This document shows, in pieces, positions 33,597 to 43,141 of a stretch of 61,337 nt of DNA. A model generated the notes under the pieces. The model was not told where the DNA came from. It was given only the letters and a program-made list of their open reading frames with translations, and did not search any database. The position numbers were made by a program, and so were the translations under genes. The stretch spans positions 687 to 62,023 of the forward strand of contig DLDA01000012.1 of NCBI GenBank assembly GCA_002480925.1, read 5' to 3'. The number at the start of each line of letters is the position of its first letter. The first letter of the stretch is position 1. Source of the stretch: Lachnospiraceae bacterium UBA7784. Lineage in GTDB: Bacteria; Bacillota; Clostridia; Lachnospirales; Lachnospiraceae.

Positions 33597-34637
33597 TCAT
33601 TCTGTCAGGAGCCTGTAGACCGTCCTGGTATGAAACGGTCTGTCCGCTTCAACAAGCGGCTGTTCAAACGTCTTCACATTTACAGCATTCGGGAAAAACT
33701 GTGTCTCGAATGCTACGCCTCCGCGTCTAGGATATATTTTACCACATTTTCCGAGATCCTGCCCGCTAATATAATTTCCTGTATAAAGCTGCATCCCCGG
33801 AAGATCTGTATACACAATTACTTCTATTGAGTCGTCTGCTGCCCTTGCTCTGGCTGCCTCATATACCATTTTCCCATCGTGATCATATTCAGGAGCATGG
33901 AGGTCCGGCGTTTTCTCAAGAACATAATTATGATCATAGCCTCCTGCCTGCTGAAGGGCCTCGTAATCCTCATCTATCCTCTCTCCGAGCCTATGAAAGT
34001 CACGAAAGTCCATCGGCGTACCTGTCACGTCTACAAGGCTGCCGTCCGGTATGGAATCTGCGTCCGTATGGGTGAACTGATCCGCATGGATCATTACTCT
34101 TGTATCAAGGATATCGCCCATTCCCTCTCCCCTCAGATTGAAATAGCTGTGGTTGGTCGGAGCAAATACGCTCTTTTGGTCGCAGATGCAGCTGTAATCA
34201 ATAATTAGCGCCTGGTCCCTTATTGTATAAGTGACAGTGATATCCATATTGCCCGGAAATCCCAGATCCCCATCAGGGCTTTTTATCGAAAAGCTTACAT
34301 GATCGTCCGAGGAGTCCGTAATCTCCCATCGCCTTCTCTGAAGTGATCCGTTTCCGCTGTGAAGGGTATTTTTCCCTCTGTCATTTTTCTGAAGGTGAAA
34401 TTCCTGACCGTCTATAGAAAATTTCCCTCCGCCTATCCTGTTGGCATATCTGGCAATGGTGCAGCCATAGTTTGGATCATTGTCCTGATAATCGCAAAGG
34501 TTCTTATAGCCAAGGACTATATCTCTCCTGCCCTCCTTCGTATCCACATACAGGGCGAGAAGGTTGGCTCCGTAATCCATTACCTTAGCCGAAAGCGCGC
34601 CTCCCCTTATCTCAGCTATCCTCATCTCTTCATCCAT
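33597..34637 (-). CDS. galM: Aldose 1-epimerase (mutarotase)
   Basis: This enzyme interconverts alpha and beta anomers of free hexoses in the cytoplasm. The 346 residues match GalM. Key residues are seen in N-R-I-G-G-G, the catalytic His in T-N-H-S-Y-F-N-L (about 167-174), D-H-N-Y-V near 240, and the catalytic Glu in F-E-T-Q-F-F-P-N-A near 310. Its substrate here is plausibly glucose released by cellobiose phosphorolysis or starch breakdown, which needs anomer conversion before phosphorylation. It follows the CvpA-like gene after seven bases. Confidence 0.93.
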   Translation of the reverse strand: MDEEMRIAEIRGGALSAKVMDYGANLLALYVDTKEGRRDIVLGYKNLCDYQDNDPNYGCTIARYANRIGGGKFSIDGQEFHLQKNDRGKNTLHSGNGSLQRRRWEITDSSDDHVSFSIKSPDGDLGFPGNMDITVTYTIRDQALIIDYSCICDQKSVFAPTNHSYFNLRGEGMGDILDTRVMIHADQFTHTDADSIPDGSLVDVTGTPMDFRDFHRLGERIDEDYEALQQAGGYDHNYVLEKTPDLHAPEYDHDGKMVYEAARARAADDSIEVIVYTDLPGMQLYTGNYISGQDLGKCGKIYPRRGGVAFETQFFPNAVNVKTFEQPLVEADRPFHTRTVYRLLTE

Positions 34638-34644
34638 AGTACTC

Positions 34645-35484
34645 CTATCTGCTTATCAGAAATCCAAGCGGATTGTTAATATAAAGCGCATCAAGGAAGC
34701 CGCTTGAATTTATCATATCAAGAAGCTTCTGTCCCTGCGATGTGATCGAAAAGCAGCTGACCAGATCCATAAAGATCCATACAAGAATCAGGGCTACTAC
34801 CATACCCCAGATGCCTCCGAAGAATCTCGATATGCCTCCTACCACCGGCATATCTCCAGCTATCTGTGCTATAAGCGCTACTATCCTTGTGAGTATCAGG
34901 GCAATGATAAGGGCTGTGATCAGAGCGACTCCCCTTACCATAAGCTTCGCTATCGGTTCTGATACGTCCTTTATTATGGTATCGTTGGCTCCACTCAGTT
35001 TGCTCTCGCTGTCTGCTGATATGTTATTGACTATTTCCGCTGCCGCATTGGTCGCTGTATCTACTGCCCTTGAGACTATACCTGTCACGGTCTCTGGCAG
35101 AGGGATATGGAGCTCTGAGAGAAAATCCTTCATGCTCTCAGAATCTCCGAGATCAGTCTTTGCCTTCCTGTTCTGACCGACCATCTCACTGTCCTGATCC
35201 TGATCAACGTTTCCATTTTCAATAGCCTCGTTGATCTTGTCGATCGACTTGTTTTCCTTTCTTATAAGGCCGTCAGATACATTGGCTGAGACAAGATCAT
35301 ACATCTTGTCATAAACCGGCCCCTTCATATATGCCTTTTCGATGACAGGCGTCACCGCATACATCACTACAAGGATAATGACCCATGACAGAACTCCGGT
35401 AAGAATTCCGAACAGTCCCCTGGCCCAGCCTATTGCAAATCCTGCGAAAAGCAGGATCGCTGTTATTATCAGTAACAGATTCAA
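34645..35484 (-). CDS. CvpA-family-like membrane protein
   Basis: This 279-residue protein has two N-terminal membrane helices (about 2-20 and 26-46), a soluble middle of about 130 residues rich in charged residues, and two or three C-terminal helices around G-D-M-P-V-V-G-G-I-S-R-F-F-G-G, a Gly-rich stretch characteristic of CvpA proteins. CvpA is named from colicin V production in E. coli, but its molecular role is unsettled and the family is widespread in bacteria without colicins. It may share a transcript with the DUF5711 gene upstream and galM downstream. Confidence 0.75.
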   Translation of the reverse strand: MNLLLIITAILLFAGFAIGWARGLFGILTGVLSWVIILVVMYAVTPVIEKAYMKGPVYDKMYDLVSANVSDGLIRKENKSIDKINEAIENGNVDQDQDSEMVGQNRKAKTDLGDSESMKDFLSELHIPLPETVTGIVSRAVDTATNAAAEIVNNISADSESKLSGANDTIIKDVSEPIAKLMVRGVALITALIIALILTRIVALIAQIAGDMPVVGGISRFFGGIWGMVVALILVWIFMDLVSCFSITSQGQKLLDMINSSGFLDALYINNPLGFLISR

Positions 35485-35506
35485 ATTATTTCCTCTTATT
35501 ATATCC

Positions 35507-36625
35507 TTAGCTTAACTTTATTATCTGTGTAGAATCCCGCTGCACCAGAAAGAACTCCCTTAGAGTCTCTCCTGGAATGAAGGCCTCCACCTGATCCGGA
35601 AATCTGTATGTGAACCATTTCCTTCCTGTCCTTGTGAAAATGTCCACCTGTCTTCCGCTCTTTATCATCACTCTCCCGTCATCCAGGAAAAATACCCTCT
35701 CATATGAGGAAAGAAGATTCCTCCTGAATTTCTCCTTACCATTGTCAGAATATACTGTAATAACGCCCTTATCGCTCTTGTCCCTCCTGATAAGCGCAAA
35801 GCCTGTTTTCCCGGCCGCCACAGCTGCTATATTGTATCCGGCCTTGACATAAGCCTTTTCCTTTATTTGCCTGCCAGCCGAATATATCCTGACACCGCTG
35901 CCTGTAAAGGCACATGCCCTTCCGTCGGAAAAGTATGCGACCTCCGGACATACGGTATCCTTATATCTGAAGCTGGCCATGATATTATCCTTCTGCCTGT
36001 CGCCATCTTCAGAAAAATCATAGATATTTACCCTGGTCGCAAGTCTTCCGTCAGCCGGATACTCGAACGAGACTATAAGTCTCTTGCCATCGTCTGATAT
36101 GGCAAGTGACATAGGATATCCGGTCTGATCCAGATGGACCTGGCCGGATCCGGCCTGCTTTCCCTGATCATTATATAGGCTTATGTATCCTGTCTCCCCG
36201 TCCTGGGAAAGCACTGCAACCGTCCCGTCTGCCGAGACTGCTGCATCCACTATTGTATGATTGGTAGATACATTCCACAGCTCCTTCTCTTCCGACATGG
36301 CGACAAGAGTGCTGCCCTGCCTGTCATAGACTATCAGCCTGCTTCCATTAGTCACTGCGACCGGAGAGAGCATATTGTAGGCCTCATTCCAAACCGTCGC
36401 TCCTGTCTTTTCATAGTGGACTGCCCCGTCACGGGAATAGGCAAGTATCCCATCCGCAAACGGAAGGAAATTAAGTCCGGACGTACCCTCTATCCGGAAG
36501 CTGTCCTCGATTTCATAGGAATCATAGGCGCGGAACCTGCTTACGCCCGCTAGTATTATGACAAGGGCTATAAGTGAGGCGGATACGACTCCTATCAGTA
36601 TTGTATTCTTTTTCTTTATGTCCAT
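35507..36625 (-). CDS. DUF5711-type membrane-anchored beta-propeller protein
   Basis: This 372-residue protein has a single N-terminal membrane helix (about 9-28), followed by repeated 45-residue blades such as G-I-L-A-Y-S-R-D-G-A-V, R-L-I-V-Y-D-R-Q-G-S, A-V-L-S-Q-D-G-E-T-G-Y and R-L-I-V-S-F-E-Y. They look like a seven-bladed propeller outside the membrane. The family is typical of Lachnospiraceae and no activity is known. Its place directly after glgB and before the CvpA-like gene is an operon arrangement (four-base gap to glgB), but gives no clear function. Confidence 0.75.
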   Translation of the reverse strand: MDIKKKNTILIGVVSASLIALVIILAGVSRFRAYDSYEIEDSFRIEGTSGLNFLPFADGILAYSRDGAVHYEKTGATVWNEAYNMLSPVAVTNGSRLIVYDRQGSTLVAMSEEKELWNVSTNHTIVDAAVSADGTVAVLSQDGETGYISLYNDQGKQAGSGQVHLDQTGYPMSLAISDDGKRLIVSFEYPADGRLATRVNIYDFSEDGDRQKDNIMASFRYKDTVCPEVAYFSDGRACAFTGSGVRIYSAGRQIKEKAYVKAGYNIAAVAAGKTGFALIRRDKSDKGVITVYSDNGKEKFRRNLLSSYERVFFLDDGRVMIKSGRQVDIFTRTGRKWFTYRFPDQVEAFIPGETLREFFLVQRDSTQIIKLS

Positions 36626-36628
36626 CCT

Positions 36629-38542
36629 TTAATAGTCAAAGCTGAAGAGTGCTGCCCCGAATCCCGCCAGCGGATATCCTATCGAGTAATCCCTGCCGTC
36701 ACATGGCTTCTTCTCCGGTATATAGTTCTTCTTTTTCCTGATATTCTCCTTTGGCTGACCGTAGAACTCACTATCCTCGCTGTCAAGCACCAGAGTATGA
36801 GCCTTCCGTGAGACTACTCCTACCCTGTAATCAGCATATTCCACAGGAGTCATGTTTACTACGAAAAGGATATTCCTCTTTCCGTCCTTGCTCTTGCGGA
36901 CAAAGCTGAATATGCTGCGGTAACTATCGTTGGCATTTATCCACTCGAAGCCGTTCCAGTTGATATCCTGCTCCCAGAGTGAAGGATATTTCCTGTATAC
37001 ATGCAGAAGTGCTCTGACCCAGTTCTGTATGCCCAGATGAAGCGGATTCTCAAGCTCATACCATGACAGCTCCCGGTTCTCATCCCACTCATGGGTCTGG
37101 GCGAATTCCTGTCCCATGAAAAGGAGCTTCTTGCCCGGATGACACATCATGTAGGCATAGCCTGCCTTAAGATTCTTGAATTTCTCCTGCTCATCGCCCG
37201 GCATCTTGTTGATCATCGAGTTCTTCAGATGAACCACCTCGTCATGCGAGATCACCAGTATGTACTTCTCATACTCATTGTAGCTCATCGCAAAGGTCAT
37301 CTTATTATGGTTGTCCTTGCGGAAATATGGATCAAGCTGCATATAGTCGAGGAAGTCATGCATCCAGCCCATATTCCACTTATAGGAAAATCCCAGTCCG
37401 TCGTGATCCACATCTGTAGTCACCTTAGGCCAGGCTGTAGACTCCTCTGCTATCATCACAAAGCCCTTGTACCTTCCGGTCATCAGGGAGTTGATATGCT
37501 TGAAAAAGGCTATGGCCTCAAGGTTTTCATTACCGCCGTATTTATTAGGGATCCAGGCTCCTGCCTGCTTGCCATAGTCGAGATAGAGCATAGACGCGAC
37601 TGCGTCTACCCTGAGGCCATCTATATGGTAGGTCTCTGCCCAGTTGATTGCCGAGCCTATAAGGAAATTCTTCACCTCTGTCCGACCGTAGTCAAAGATC
37701 TTTGTGCCCCAGTCAGGATGCTCTCCCTTCCTCGGGTCCTGGTACTCATAGAGAGGCTCTCCATCGAAATCCGCAAGCCCGTAATCATCCTTAGGGAAAT
37801 GCGCCGGCACCCAGTCCAGAATCACTCCTATATTTTTCTTATGGAATGCATTGACAAGGTACATGAAATCCTGAGGTGTCCCGTATCTGCTGGTCGGAGC
37901 ATAGTAGCCGGTCACCTGGTATCCCCAGGAGCCGTCATATGGATACTCGGAAATGCCCATAAGTTCCACATGGGTGTAGCCCATCTCAGTCACATAGTCT
38001 ACCAGACGGTCCGCTAACTCCCTGTAGGAATAGAAGCCCTCGTCTCCGGTCCCCGGATGTCTCATCCATGAACCCGGATGGACCTCGTAGATAGACATAG
38101 GGTTCTCATAATAGGGCTCGCTGTTCTCTCTTTTCTTCATCCATGCCCTGTCAGTCCAGGCGAAGCCGCCTGTCTCCCAGAGTATGGATGCTGTCCCAGG
38201 CCTTTTCTCCGCATACTCTGCATAAGGATCTGCCTTATAGTGCTTCCCTCCGTCCGAGCCGTCGATCAGATATTTGTACATCTGTCCCTTTTCGGCCCCC
38301 GGTATGAAGCATTCCCAGACTCCGACCTCCTCTGACGAGACCATCTCCATAGGCGATGCGCCCTCGTCCCAGCCGTTAAACTCTCCTATCACATGTACCA
38401 TCCTCGCATGAGGAGCCCAGAGGTCAAAGTAGTATCCCTTCTTGCCATCCTTTGTCCCCTTGTGTGATCCAAGCTTCCTGAAGATATCGTAATGTGTCCC
38501 CTGGCCGAACAGATACGAATCAAGATCTGTGAAATGACTCAT
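36629..38542 (-). CDS. glgB: 1,4-alpha-glucan branching enzyme
   Basis: GlgB introduces alpha-1,6 branches into glycogen. The 637 residues are standard for the shorter bacterial type. An N-terminal CBM48-like module (Y-F-D-L-W-A-P-H-A... G-E-F-N-G-W-D) precedes the GH13 barrel. Catalytic regions are D-W-V-P-A-H-F, G-L-R-V-D-A-V-A-S-M with the nucleophile Asp, M-I-A-E-E-S-T-A with the acid/base Glu, and L-V-I-S-H-D-E-V with the last Asp. No other glycogen genes are adjacent; it is flanked by the TPR/P-loop gene (16 bases upstream) and the DUF5711 gene. Confidence 0.96.
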   Translation of the reverse strand: MSHFTDLDSYLFGQGTHYDIFRKLGSHKGTKDGKKGYYFDLWAPHARMVHVIGEFNGWDEGASPMEMVSSEEVGVWECFIPGAEKGQMYKYLIDGSDGGKHYKADPYAEYAEKRPGTASILWETGGFAWTDRAWMKKRENSEPYYENPMSIYEVHPGSWMRHPGTGDEGFYSYRELADRLVDYVTEMGYTHVELMGISEYPYDGSWGYQVTGYYAPTSRYGTPQDFMYLVNAFHKKNIGVILDWVPAHFPKDDYGLADFDGEPLYEYQDPRKGEHPDWGTKIFDYGRTEVKNFLIGSAINWAETYHIDGLRVDAVASMLYLDYGKQAGAWIPNKYGGNENLEAIAFFKHINSLMTGRYKGFVMIAEESTAWPKVTTDVDHDGLGFSYKWNMGWMHDFLDYMQLDPYFRKDNHNKMTFAMSYNEYEKYILVISHDEVVHLKNSMINKMPGDEQEKFKNLKAGYAYMMCHPGKKLLFMGQEFAQTHEWDENRELSWYELENPLHLGIQNWVRALLHVYRKYPSLWEQDINWNGFEWINANDSYRSIFSFVRKSKDGKRNILFVVNMTPVEYADYRVGVVSRKAHTLVLDSEDSEFYGQPKENIRKKKNYIPEKKPCDGRDYSIGYPLAGFGAALFSFDY

Positions 38543-38558
38543 TTCCCTTCCTCCTTAT

Positions 38559-41003
38559 CTAAAAATCTATTATATCCTTTTCCCTTAGCATCGGTCTTCC
38601 GTCCCCGTCTGTCATCCTTGTCGAGAAACGTCCGAAGAAGCCGGTGCTTCGTTTCTTAAATCTGGATACTGCCTCATCGATCATATCCTTTACATCGGCG
38701 AGGCCTACCTCCCTGTCACCGCTCTGCATAATAGCTATCCTGTCATAGAGCGCAAGGATCGCCATATCCTCCATTGAATATCCGCACTCGAGCACATAGA
38801 CCTTGGCGAAATTCACAAGCTCATCAAGCGTCATCACCGGTATCTCTATATGCTGGGTGAAATATTTCCAGAGCTTTGGAGATCTGGCAGCCAGCTTTTC
38901 CATATTGTCACGAGAATCCTCAAGGATGAACAGGGTTCCTGTCTTATCGTTGTCTATCAGCAAGGAAAGCGATACGGCTGTCTCATTCTTCATTCCGCCG
39001 GCCTTCTCTATCATCAGGCTTCCACCCTTTACCCTTGAAAGGATTCTGTGCAGATCCTTGGAATTCATGCTCTCTCCGGAGATCCTTCCGGCCTCTCCCT
39101 TGAGATGCCCTGTGGATTTCTGCACGAGCTGAACCATCCTGCTGGCAAGCGTCGTCTTGCCGCAGCCATCACCTCCGGAAATAGTGATATTACCCGACCG
39201 CATATTACCATCGGAATCACTCTTGATACGCAGTGTCGCAAGCGCCGGAAGCAGCTGATCCTTCATGCCGTGGATCTGTGTAAAGTAGGTCAGGACATCC
39301 TTTTCCTCCTGAGAGAAATCCTCCTCCACCTTCACCTCATCACGGGCTGTATTCTCTATTGCATCAGCAAGTCCCGAGAGATCAATACCGTGTCTAAGCT
39401 GAGTCCTGTGTCCGCTTATATCCAAAAGATTCCTTGTCGGCTCAAAGTCCTTCTCGTCAGCCTGTCGAGTCATATCCTCAGGCTTTGCTGCCTGCCCGGA
39501 AGGCTCGATCTTCTCCTCTGGCTTTGCTGCCTGCCCGGAAGGCTCGATCTTCTCCTCCAGCTCTGGCTTCTCGGCGGAAGCTGCCTCAGGCTCCACGGCC
39601 TTATCCTTTGACTGTTCCTTCTCATCTGTCTCAGGAGTCTGCTCTGCAGGCCTTTCATCTGGCCCGGCCGGCTTCTCTTCCGCTGTCTCCTCGGGAGCCT
39701 CCTTTGCCTCTGTCGTCTTACCTGCATCAGCCATTGAATCGATATTATGCTGAAGGAGGTCGTTTACGCCTGCCATTATACTGTCAGGATCCTTCCTCTC
39801 CTCTTTCAGATACTCGTTCTTCAGGATCTGCTCTGGTGCTACTCCAGCCTCAAGCTGAGGAGAAATATCTACAAGCCTGTCCATGATCTGGTTGGCCTCG
39901 CGAAGGGCTGCCTCCTTGGCCTTATCGAGTTCCTTGCGTCTGGCCTCATTAAGAGCTGCCTCCATGGCCCTGGCCCTTCTGCCCCAGTCCTCCAGCACAT
40001 CATCTATAGTGAGCTGTCCCTCGATCTGATCATCATCTGCATGTGCCGTCAGATTAAGAGCCATCTGTCCGTCATATTCCTCCGCCAGATACTGCTGGTA
40101 GGCATCCTCTATAGGTGTCTCTGACTCCTCCTTCTCCTCCTCGCCAGGCTTCTTATGCTTGTCAAGAGCACTCTCGCCTGCTGTCACATATGGTATATCT
40201 CCGACAAGGTCCTTGATATTGTCCATATTTGCAGAGACCTCACCCTTCTCTGTGGCAAGCATGATCTCCTCTATATTCTTCCTGATCTCTGCCTGAAGGT
40301 TTACCGTATCAAAGGAATCAGGTGTCTGCTCGACCTTAGGGATGGTGATGGTATCCGATCTCTCTTCCTTCGTGCCCGGAAGGTGCTCAGTGCTGGTAAG
40401 CCTTCTGTACTGGTCCTCCTGATCCTTTGAAAGGGGCTTATAGAGCATCTTCATCTCGAGAGCCTTCTCAACATATGCTCCCTCGCCAAACCAGAGGGCT
40501 ATCTGATCGCATATCTCCACGCAGCGCTTCTCATCCCCGGCCTTCCTATAAAGACAGGCCAGCTCAAAGGCCCATTTGTCTATGAAGTCCTCCTTGCAGA
40601 GCTCCTCCAGTATGGAAATAAGCTCTGTTACTTCCGCTCCCTGTGCCTTCCTTATAGTATACTGGATCACATAACGAAGTCCGTCATGCGGAGCCAGATC
40701 CACGAACTCATGATAGTATCCCTCCGCCTCGCCGAACTCCCCCAGCTTCACCGACAGAAGAGCAAGCTTATATATTGTCATCCTGGCCATAGGAGATTTC
40801 TCATGCGCTATCTCCAGTATCTCCCTTGCCTTTTCCGTCTCTCCGGCCATATCGCAGACATCGCTGGAGCGCAGCAGGACATTGATATTCCTGATCCTGC
40901 GGAAATCCAGATCTGAAATAGCTTCCACCGCGCCATTCAGATCTCCCTGACGCACCAGATTCTCCATCTGGTCCATCTTTATCTTGTACTCTGTCTTCTC
41001 CAA
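38559..41003 (-). CDS. TPR protein with a C-terminal CbxX-like P-loop domain
   Basis: This is an 814-residue protein. About residues 1-230 are TPR-like helical pairs. The middle (about 230-560) is Glu/Lys/Pro-rich and disordered, with a 13-residue motif (E-E-K-I-E-P-S-G-Q-A-A-K-P) repeated in tandem. The last 250 residues are a P-loop domain: Walker A G-G-D-G-C-G-K-T-T, then G-G-S-L-M-I-E-K-A-G where CbxX-type AAA proteins have G-G-x-L-F-I-D-E-A. The Walker B acidic pair is thus altered to Glu-Lys, so hydrolysis may be lost. A helical lid follows. Function is unknown; a scaffold or regulatory ATP sensor is plausible. It heads the run to glgB, DUF5711 and CvpA. Confidence 0.65.
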   Translation of the reverse strand: MEKTEYKIKMDQMENLVRQGDLNGAVEAISDLDFRRIRNINVLLRSSDVCDMAGETEKAREILEIAHEKSPMARMTIYKLALLSVKLGEFGEAEGYYHEFVDLAPHDGLRYVIQYTIRKAQGAEVTELISILEELCKEDFIDKWAFELACLYRKAGDEKRCVEICDQIALWFGEGAYVEKALEMKMLYKPLSKDQEDQYRRLTSTEHLPGTKEERSDTITIPKVEQTPDSFDTVNLQAEIRKNIEEIMLATEKGEVSANMDNIKDLVGDIPYVTAGESALDKHKKPGEEEKEESETPIEDAYQQYLAEEYDGQMALNLTAHADDDQIEGQLTIDDVLEDWGRRARAMEAALNEARRKELDKAKEAALREANQIMDRLVDISPQLEAGVAPEQILKNEYLKEERKDPDSIMAGVNDLLQHNIDSMADAGKTTEAKEAPEETAEEKPAGPDERPAEQTPETDEKEQSKDKAVEPEAASAEKPELEEKIEPSGQAAKPEEKIEPSGQAAKPEDMTRQADEKDFEPTRNLLDISGHRTQLRHGIDLSGLADAIENTARDEVKVEEDFSQEEKDVLTYFTQIHGMKDQLLPALATLRIKSDSDGNMRSGNITISGGDGCGKTTLASRMVQLVQKSTGHLKGEAGRISGESMNSKDLHRILSRVKGGSLMIEKAGGMKNETAVSLSLLIDNDKTGTLFILEDSRDNMEKLAARSPKLWKYFTQHIEIPVMTLDELVNFAKVYVLECGYSMEDMAILALYDRIAIMQSGDREVGLADVKDMIDEAVSRFKKRSTGFFGRFSTRMTDGDGRPMLREKDIIDF
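39481..39558 (-). repeat. Two tandem 39-base repeats inside the TPR/P-loop gene
   Basis: 39481-39519 and 39520-39558 are identical except for the last base. They encode the same 13 residues twice within the disordered linker, so copy number could vary by slippage without shifting the frame. Confidence 0.9.
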
Positions 41004-41042
41004 TTTGTTACCTCAAATAATGGGTTTTTGCTTATCTTTTAC

Positions 41043-41081
41043 AAAAAAACCGCTCACTATATAGTACCATAGCGAACGGTT
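41043..41081 (-). terminator. Intrinsic terminator of the AI-2E family gene
   Basis: A 13-base stem (AACCGTTCGCTAT / ATAGTGAGCGGTT on the minus strand, with two G-U pairs) is followed by TTTTTTTG. It lies between the AI-2E gene and the TPR/P-loop gene. Confidence 0.92.
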
Positions 41082-41128
41082 GATGTCAAAGAAACAAGTG
41101 GGCTAAAAGGCTCTTTATCACCTGTCTG

Positions 41129-42508
41129 TCATTTCTTTTTTCTTATATGAAATCCTTTCAGCGCCTGATTGTGGTGCCGCTTTTCCTCTGTCTTCATTAT
41201 AGCCCTCCCGGTCGCCGTATCGATCCGGTCAAGGCTTCCATAATCATCTGCCGCAACCGGCATTCCACGCTTTCTCAGGAAATGGTCTGATATCCTCCTT
41301 ATGATCCAGAGGACAAGTGATACCATAGGAACTCCGATTATCATTCCCGGTACTCCGAACAGGCCTCCTCCCACTACTATGGCAAACACTACCCAGAAAG
41401 GCGATACTCCTGTCGAATCCCCGAGGATCTTTGGCCCAAGGAAATTGCCGTCGAACTGCTGGAGGATTATCACGAAGATCAGGAAATAGATCCCCTGCAT
41501 AGGGTTATTCACAAATATAAGTGTAACCGTAGGTATCGCACCAATATACGGTCCGAAGATAGGTATGATGTTCGTGACTCCTATGATAACCGAGCAGACG
41601 ACCGCATAAGGGAAGCCGAATATCAGCATGAAGAAGTAGCAGATGATCCCTATTATTATAGAATCAATTATCTTTCCTACTATAAATCCGTAGAAGATAT
41701 CGTCTGCCTTTCTGGCGGTCTCGATCACATAGTTCGCTGTTTTCGAAGGAAAGATCACATATATGATCTTTTTGGTCCATGACTTGAATGACTCCTTGTC
41801 GATCAGCACATAGGCGCAAACGAAGATACCGATGACCAGATTCACAATCACCTTTCCTACGCTCATACCCCATCTGGTAAGGGTAGATACCATCTTGTTC
41901 TGGCTCTCAAGGTTGAAATATTTACGAATGAATTCCACCAGCTTGTCTATCGAATTATCGATATTCTTATTATCCCTTGCAGAATCCATCACATCCTTGA
42001 AACGGTAGGAGGTGATCTTATCCGCCCAGTCTATGACGCCGCGAACCTTTTCATGGATATTGTTCACAAGCTCATTCAGTGTCGAAACAAACTGTGGCAC
42101 TACTAGTCCGATAAATGCAATGACTGCCACAACGATCACCAGTATGGCAAGCACCGATGAAAGTATCCTTATCCATTTGACCGGGCCTCCATCCTGAGGC
42201 AGACTTCTAGGCTTCTTTCGCCGCTTCGCCGCCGCATCCGCAGCCCCGTTTATGATCCTGTAGAAAAACTTCATTATAGGATTAGTAAGATAAGCCATCA
42301 CCAGACCGAATACTATAGGCTGGAAGACCTTCTTTATCACTCCCCATCCACTCGACAGGCTTCCCCATCTCTTTATCAGGAAATAAAACACGATAAGGGC
42401 AAGTCCTGCGATAAGTATCCTCTTTGTGATAACTCTTATCCTCGCATTATCCTCCTGTGAAAGATATTCGCAGTCACGCTTCTTTCTCTGTGAACTATCA
42501 TCAGGCAT
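41129..42508 (-). CDS. AI-2E family membrane transporter (PerM/YdbI type)
   Basis: This 459-residue membrane protein has about eight helices in the pattern of the AI-2E/PerM family, including the conserved I-I-P-I-F-G-P-Y-I-G-A-I-P loop (about 330-345) and the late G-V-P-G-M-I-I-G-V-P segment. Members export varied small molecules or act as Na+(Li+)/H+ antiporters; an actual AI-2 role is not implied. The start is the ATG with AAAGGAG upstream; a longer ORF reaches back 42 codons but lacks a binding site. The C-terminal ~50 residues are basic and cytoplasmic. Confidence 0.85.
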   Translation of the reverse strand: MPDDSSQRKKRDCEYLSQEDNARIRVITKRILIAGLALIVFYFLIKRWGSLSSGWGVIKKVFQPIVFGLVMAYLTNPIMKFFYRIINGAADAAAKRRKKPRSLPQDGGPVKWIRILSSVLAILVIVVAVIAFIGLVVPQFVSTLNELVNNIHEKVRGVIDWADKITSYRFKDVMDSARDNKNIDNSIDKLVEFIRKYFNLESQNKMVSTLTRWGMSVGKVIVNLVIGIFVCAYVLIDKESFKSWTKKIIYVIFPSKTANYVIETARKADDIFYGFIVGKIIDSIIIGIICYFFMLIFGFPYAVVCSVIIGVTNIIPIFGPYIGAIPTVTLIFVNNPMQGIYFLIFVIILQQFDGNFLGPKILGDSTGVSPFWVVFAIVVGGGLFGVPGMIIGVPMVSLVLWIIRRISDHFLRKRGMPVAADDYGSLDRIDTATGRAIMKTEEKRHHNQALKGFHIRKKK

Positions 42509-42689
42509 ATATAATCTCCTTTGGGTCACGTTTGATTTTTGGTTTTCTATCATTGTGACATAATTCGCCAAAAGCTGCAAGGTCATTTTCTCTTGAAGAA
42601 GCCAGATTTCAAATGTATAATAGTCAGGAAACAAAGAAGTAACTATAACATTACTCAGGCCCTGGTGCCTGAGTTCAAAACCCTAAACT

Positions 42690-43106
42690 ATGGAATGGCT
42701 GTTTTTCGCAATCGGCTCCGCTGTATTCGCGGCGCTTACATCAATTCTCGCAAAGATCGGTATAGCAGGAGTAGATTCTAATCTTGCTACCGCAATAAGA
42801 ACCTGCGTGGTCCTGGCAATGGCCTGGGGCATGGTATTCATCACCCATACCGGCAAGGGGATTGCCAGCATCAGCAGCAAAAGCTGGGTCTTTCTGATCA
42901 CCTCCGGTCTGGCGACCGGCGCCTCCTGGCTGTGCTATTACCGTGCCCTGCAGGTCGGTCAGGCCTCTAAGGTCGTCCCGGTCGATAAGATGAGCACAGT
43001 GATCACGATAATCCTCGCCTTCATCTTTCTTCACGAGGACTTCTCCTTCAAGTCCCTGATCGGTATAATCCTGCTTACAGCAGGGACTCTTGTCATGGTT
43101 TTGTAG
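42690..43106 (+). CDS. Small EamA-family (DMT) membrane protein
   Basis: This 138-residue protein has five predicted helices, one EamA half-unit: W-L-F-F-A-I-G-S-A-V-F-A-A-L-T-S-I-L-A-K-I at the start and F-L-H-E-D-F...I-G-I-I-L-L-T-A-G-T near the end. Single-unit members work as dimers to move small metabolites. The ATG fits family starts, but no ribosome binding site lies before it. Instead a hairpin (CTCAGGC / GCCTGAG) lies just upstream, so translation may be weak or controlled. It is divergent from the AI-2E gene and convergent with the hydratase gene. Confidence 0.8.
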   Translation: MEWLFFAIGSAVFAALTSILAKIGIAGVDSNLATAIRTCVVLAMAWGMVFITHTGKGIASISSKSWVFLITSGLATGASWLCYYRALQVGQASKVVPVDKMSTVITIILAFIFLHEDFSFKSLIGIILLTAGTLVMVL

Positions 43107-43141
43107 AATCCTTTACCTGTCCTTTTATAAAACATTCCATC

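Noticed and set aside
37091..38017. 308-residue plus-strand ORF
   Set aside because: It lies wholly inside glgB on the other strand, has no ribosome binding site and no recognisable domain; glgB has all catalytic motifs.
39048..39886. Overlapping plus-strand ORFs inside the TPR/P-loop gene
   Set aside because: They mirror the low-complexity linker in antisense and carry no signals of their own.
41129..42634. Longer start of the AI-2E family protein
   Set aside because: The extra 42 codons lie before a clear AAAGGAG-ATG start and show no family similarity.
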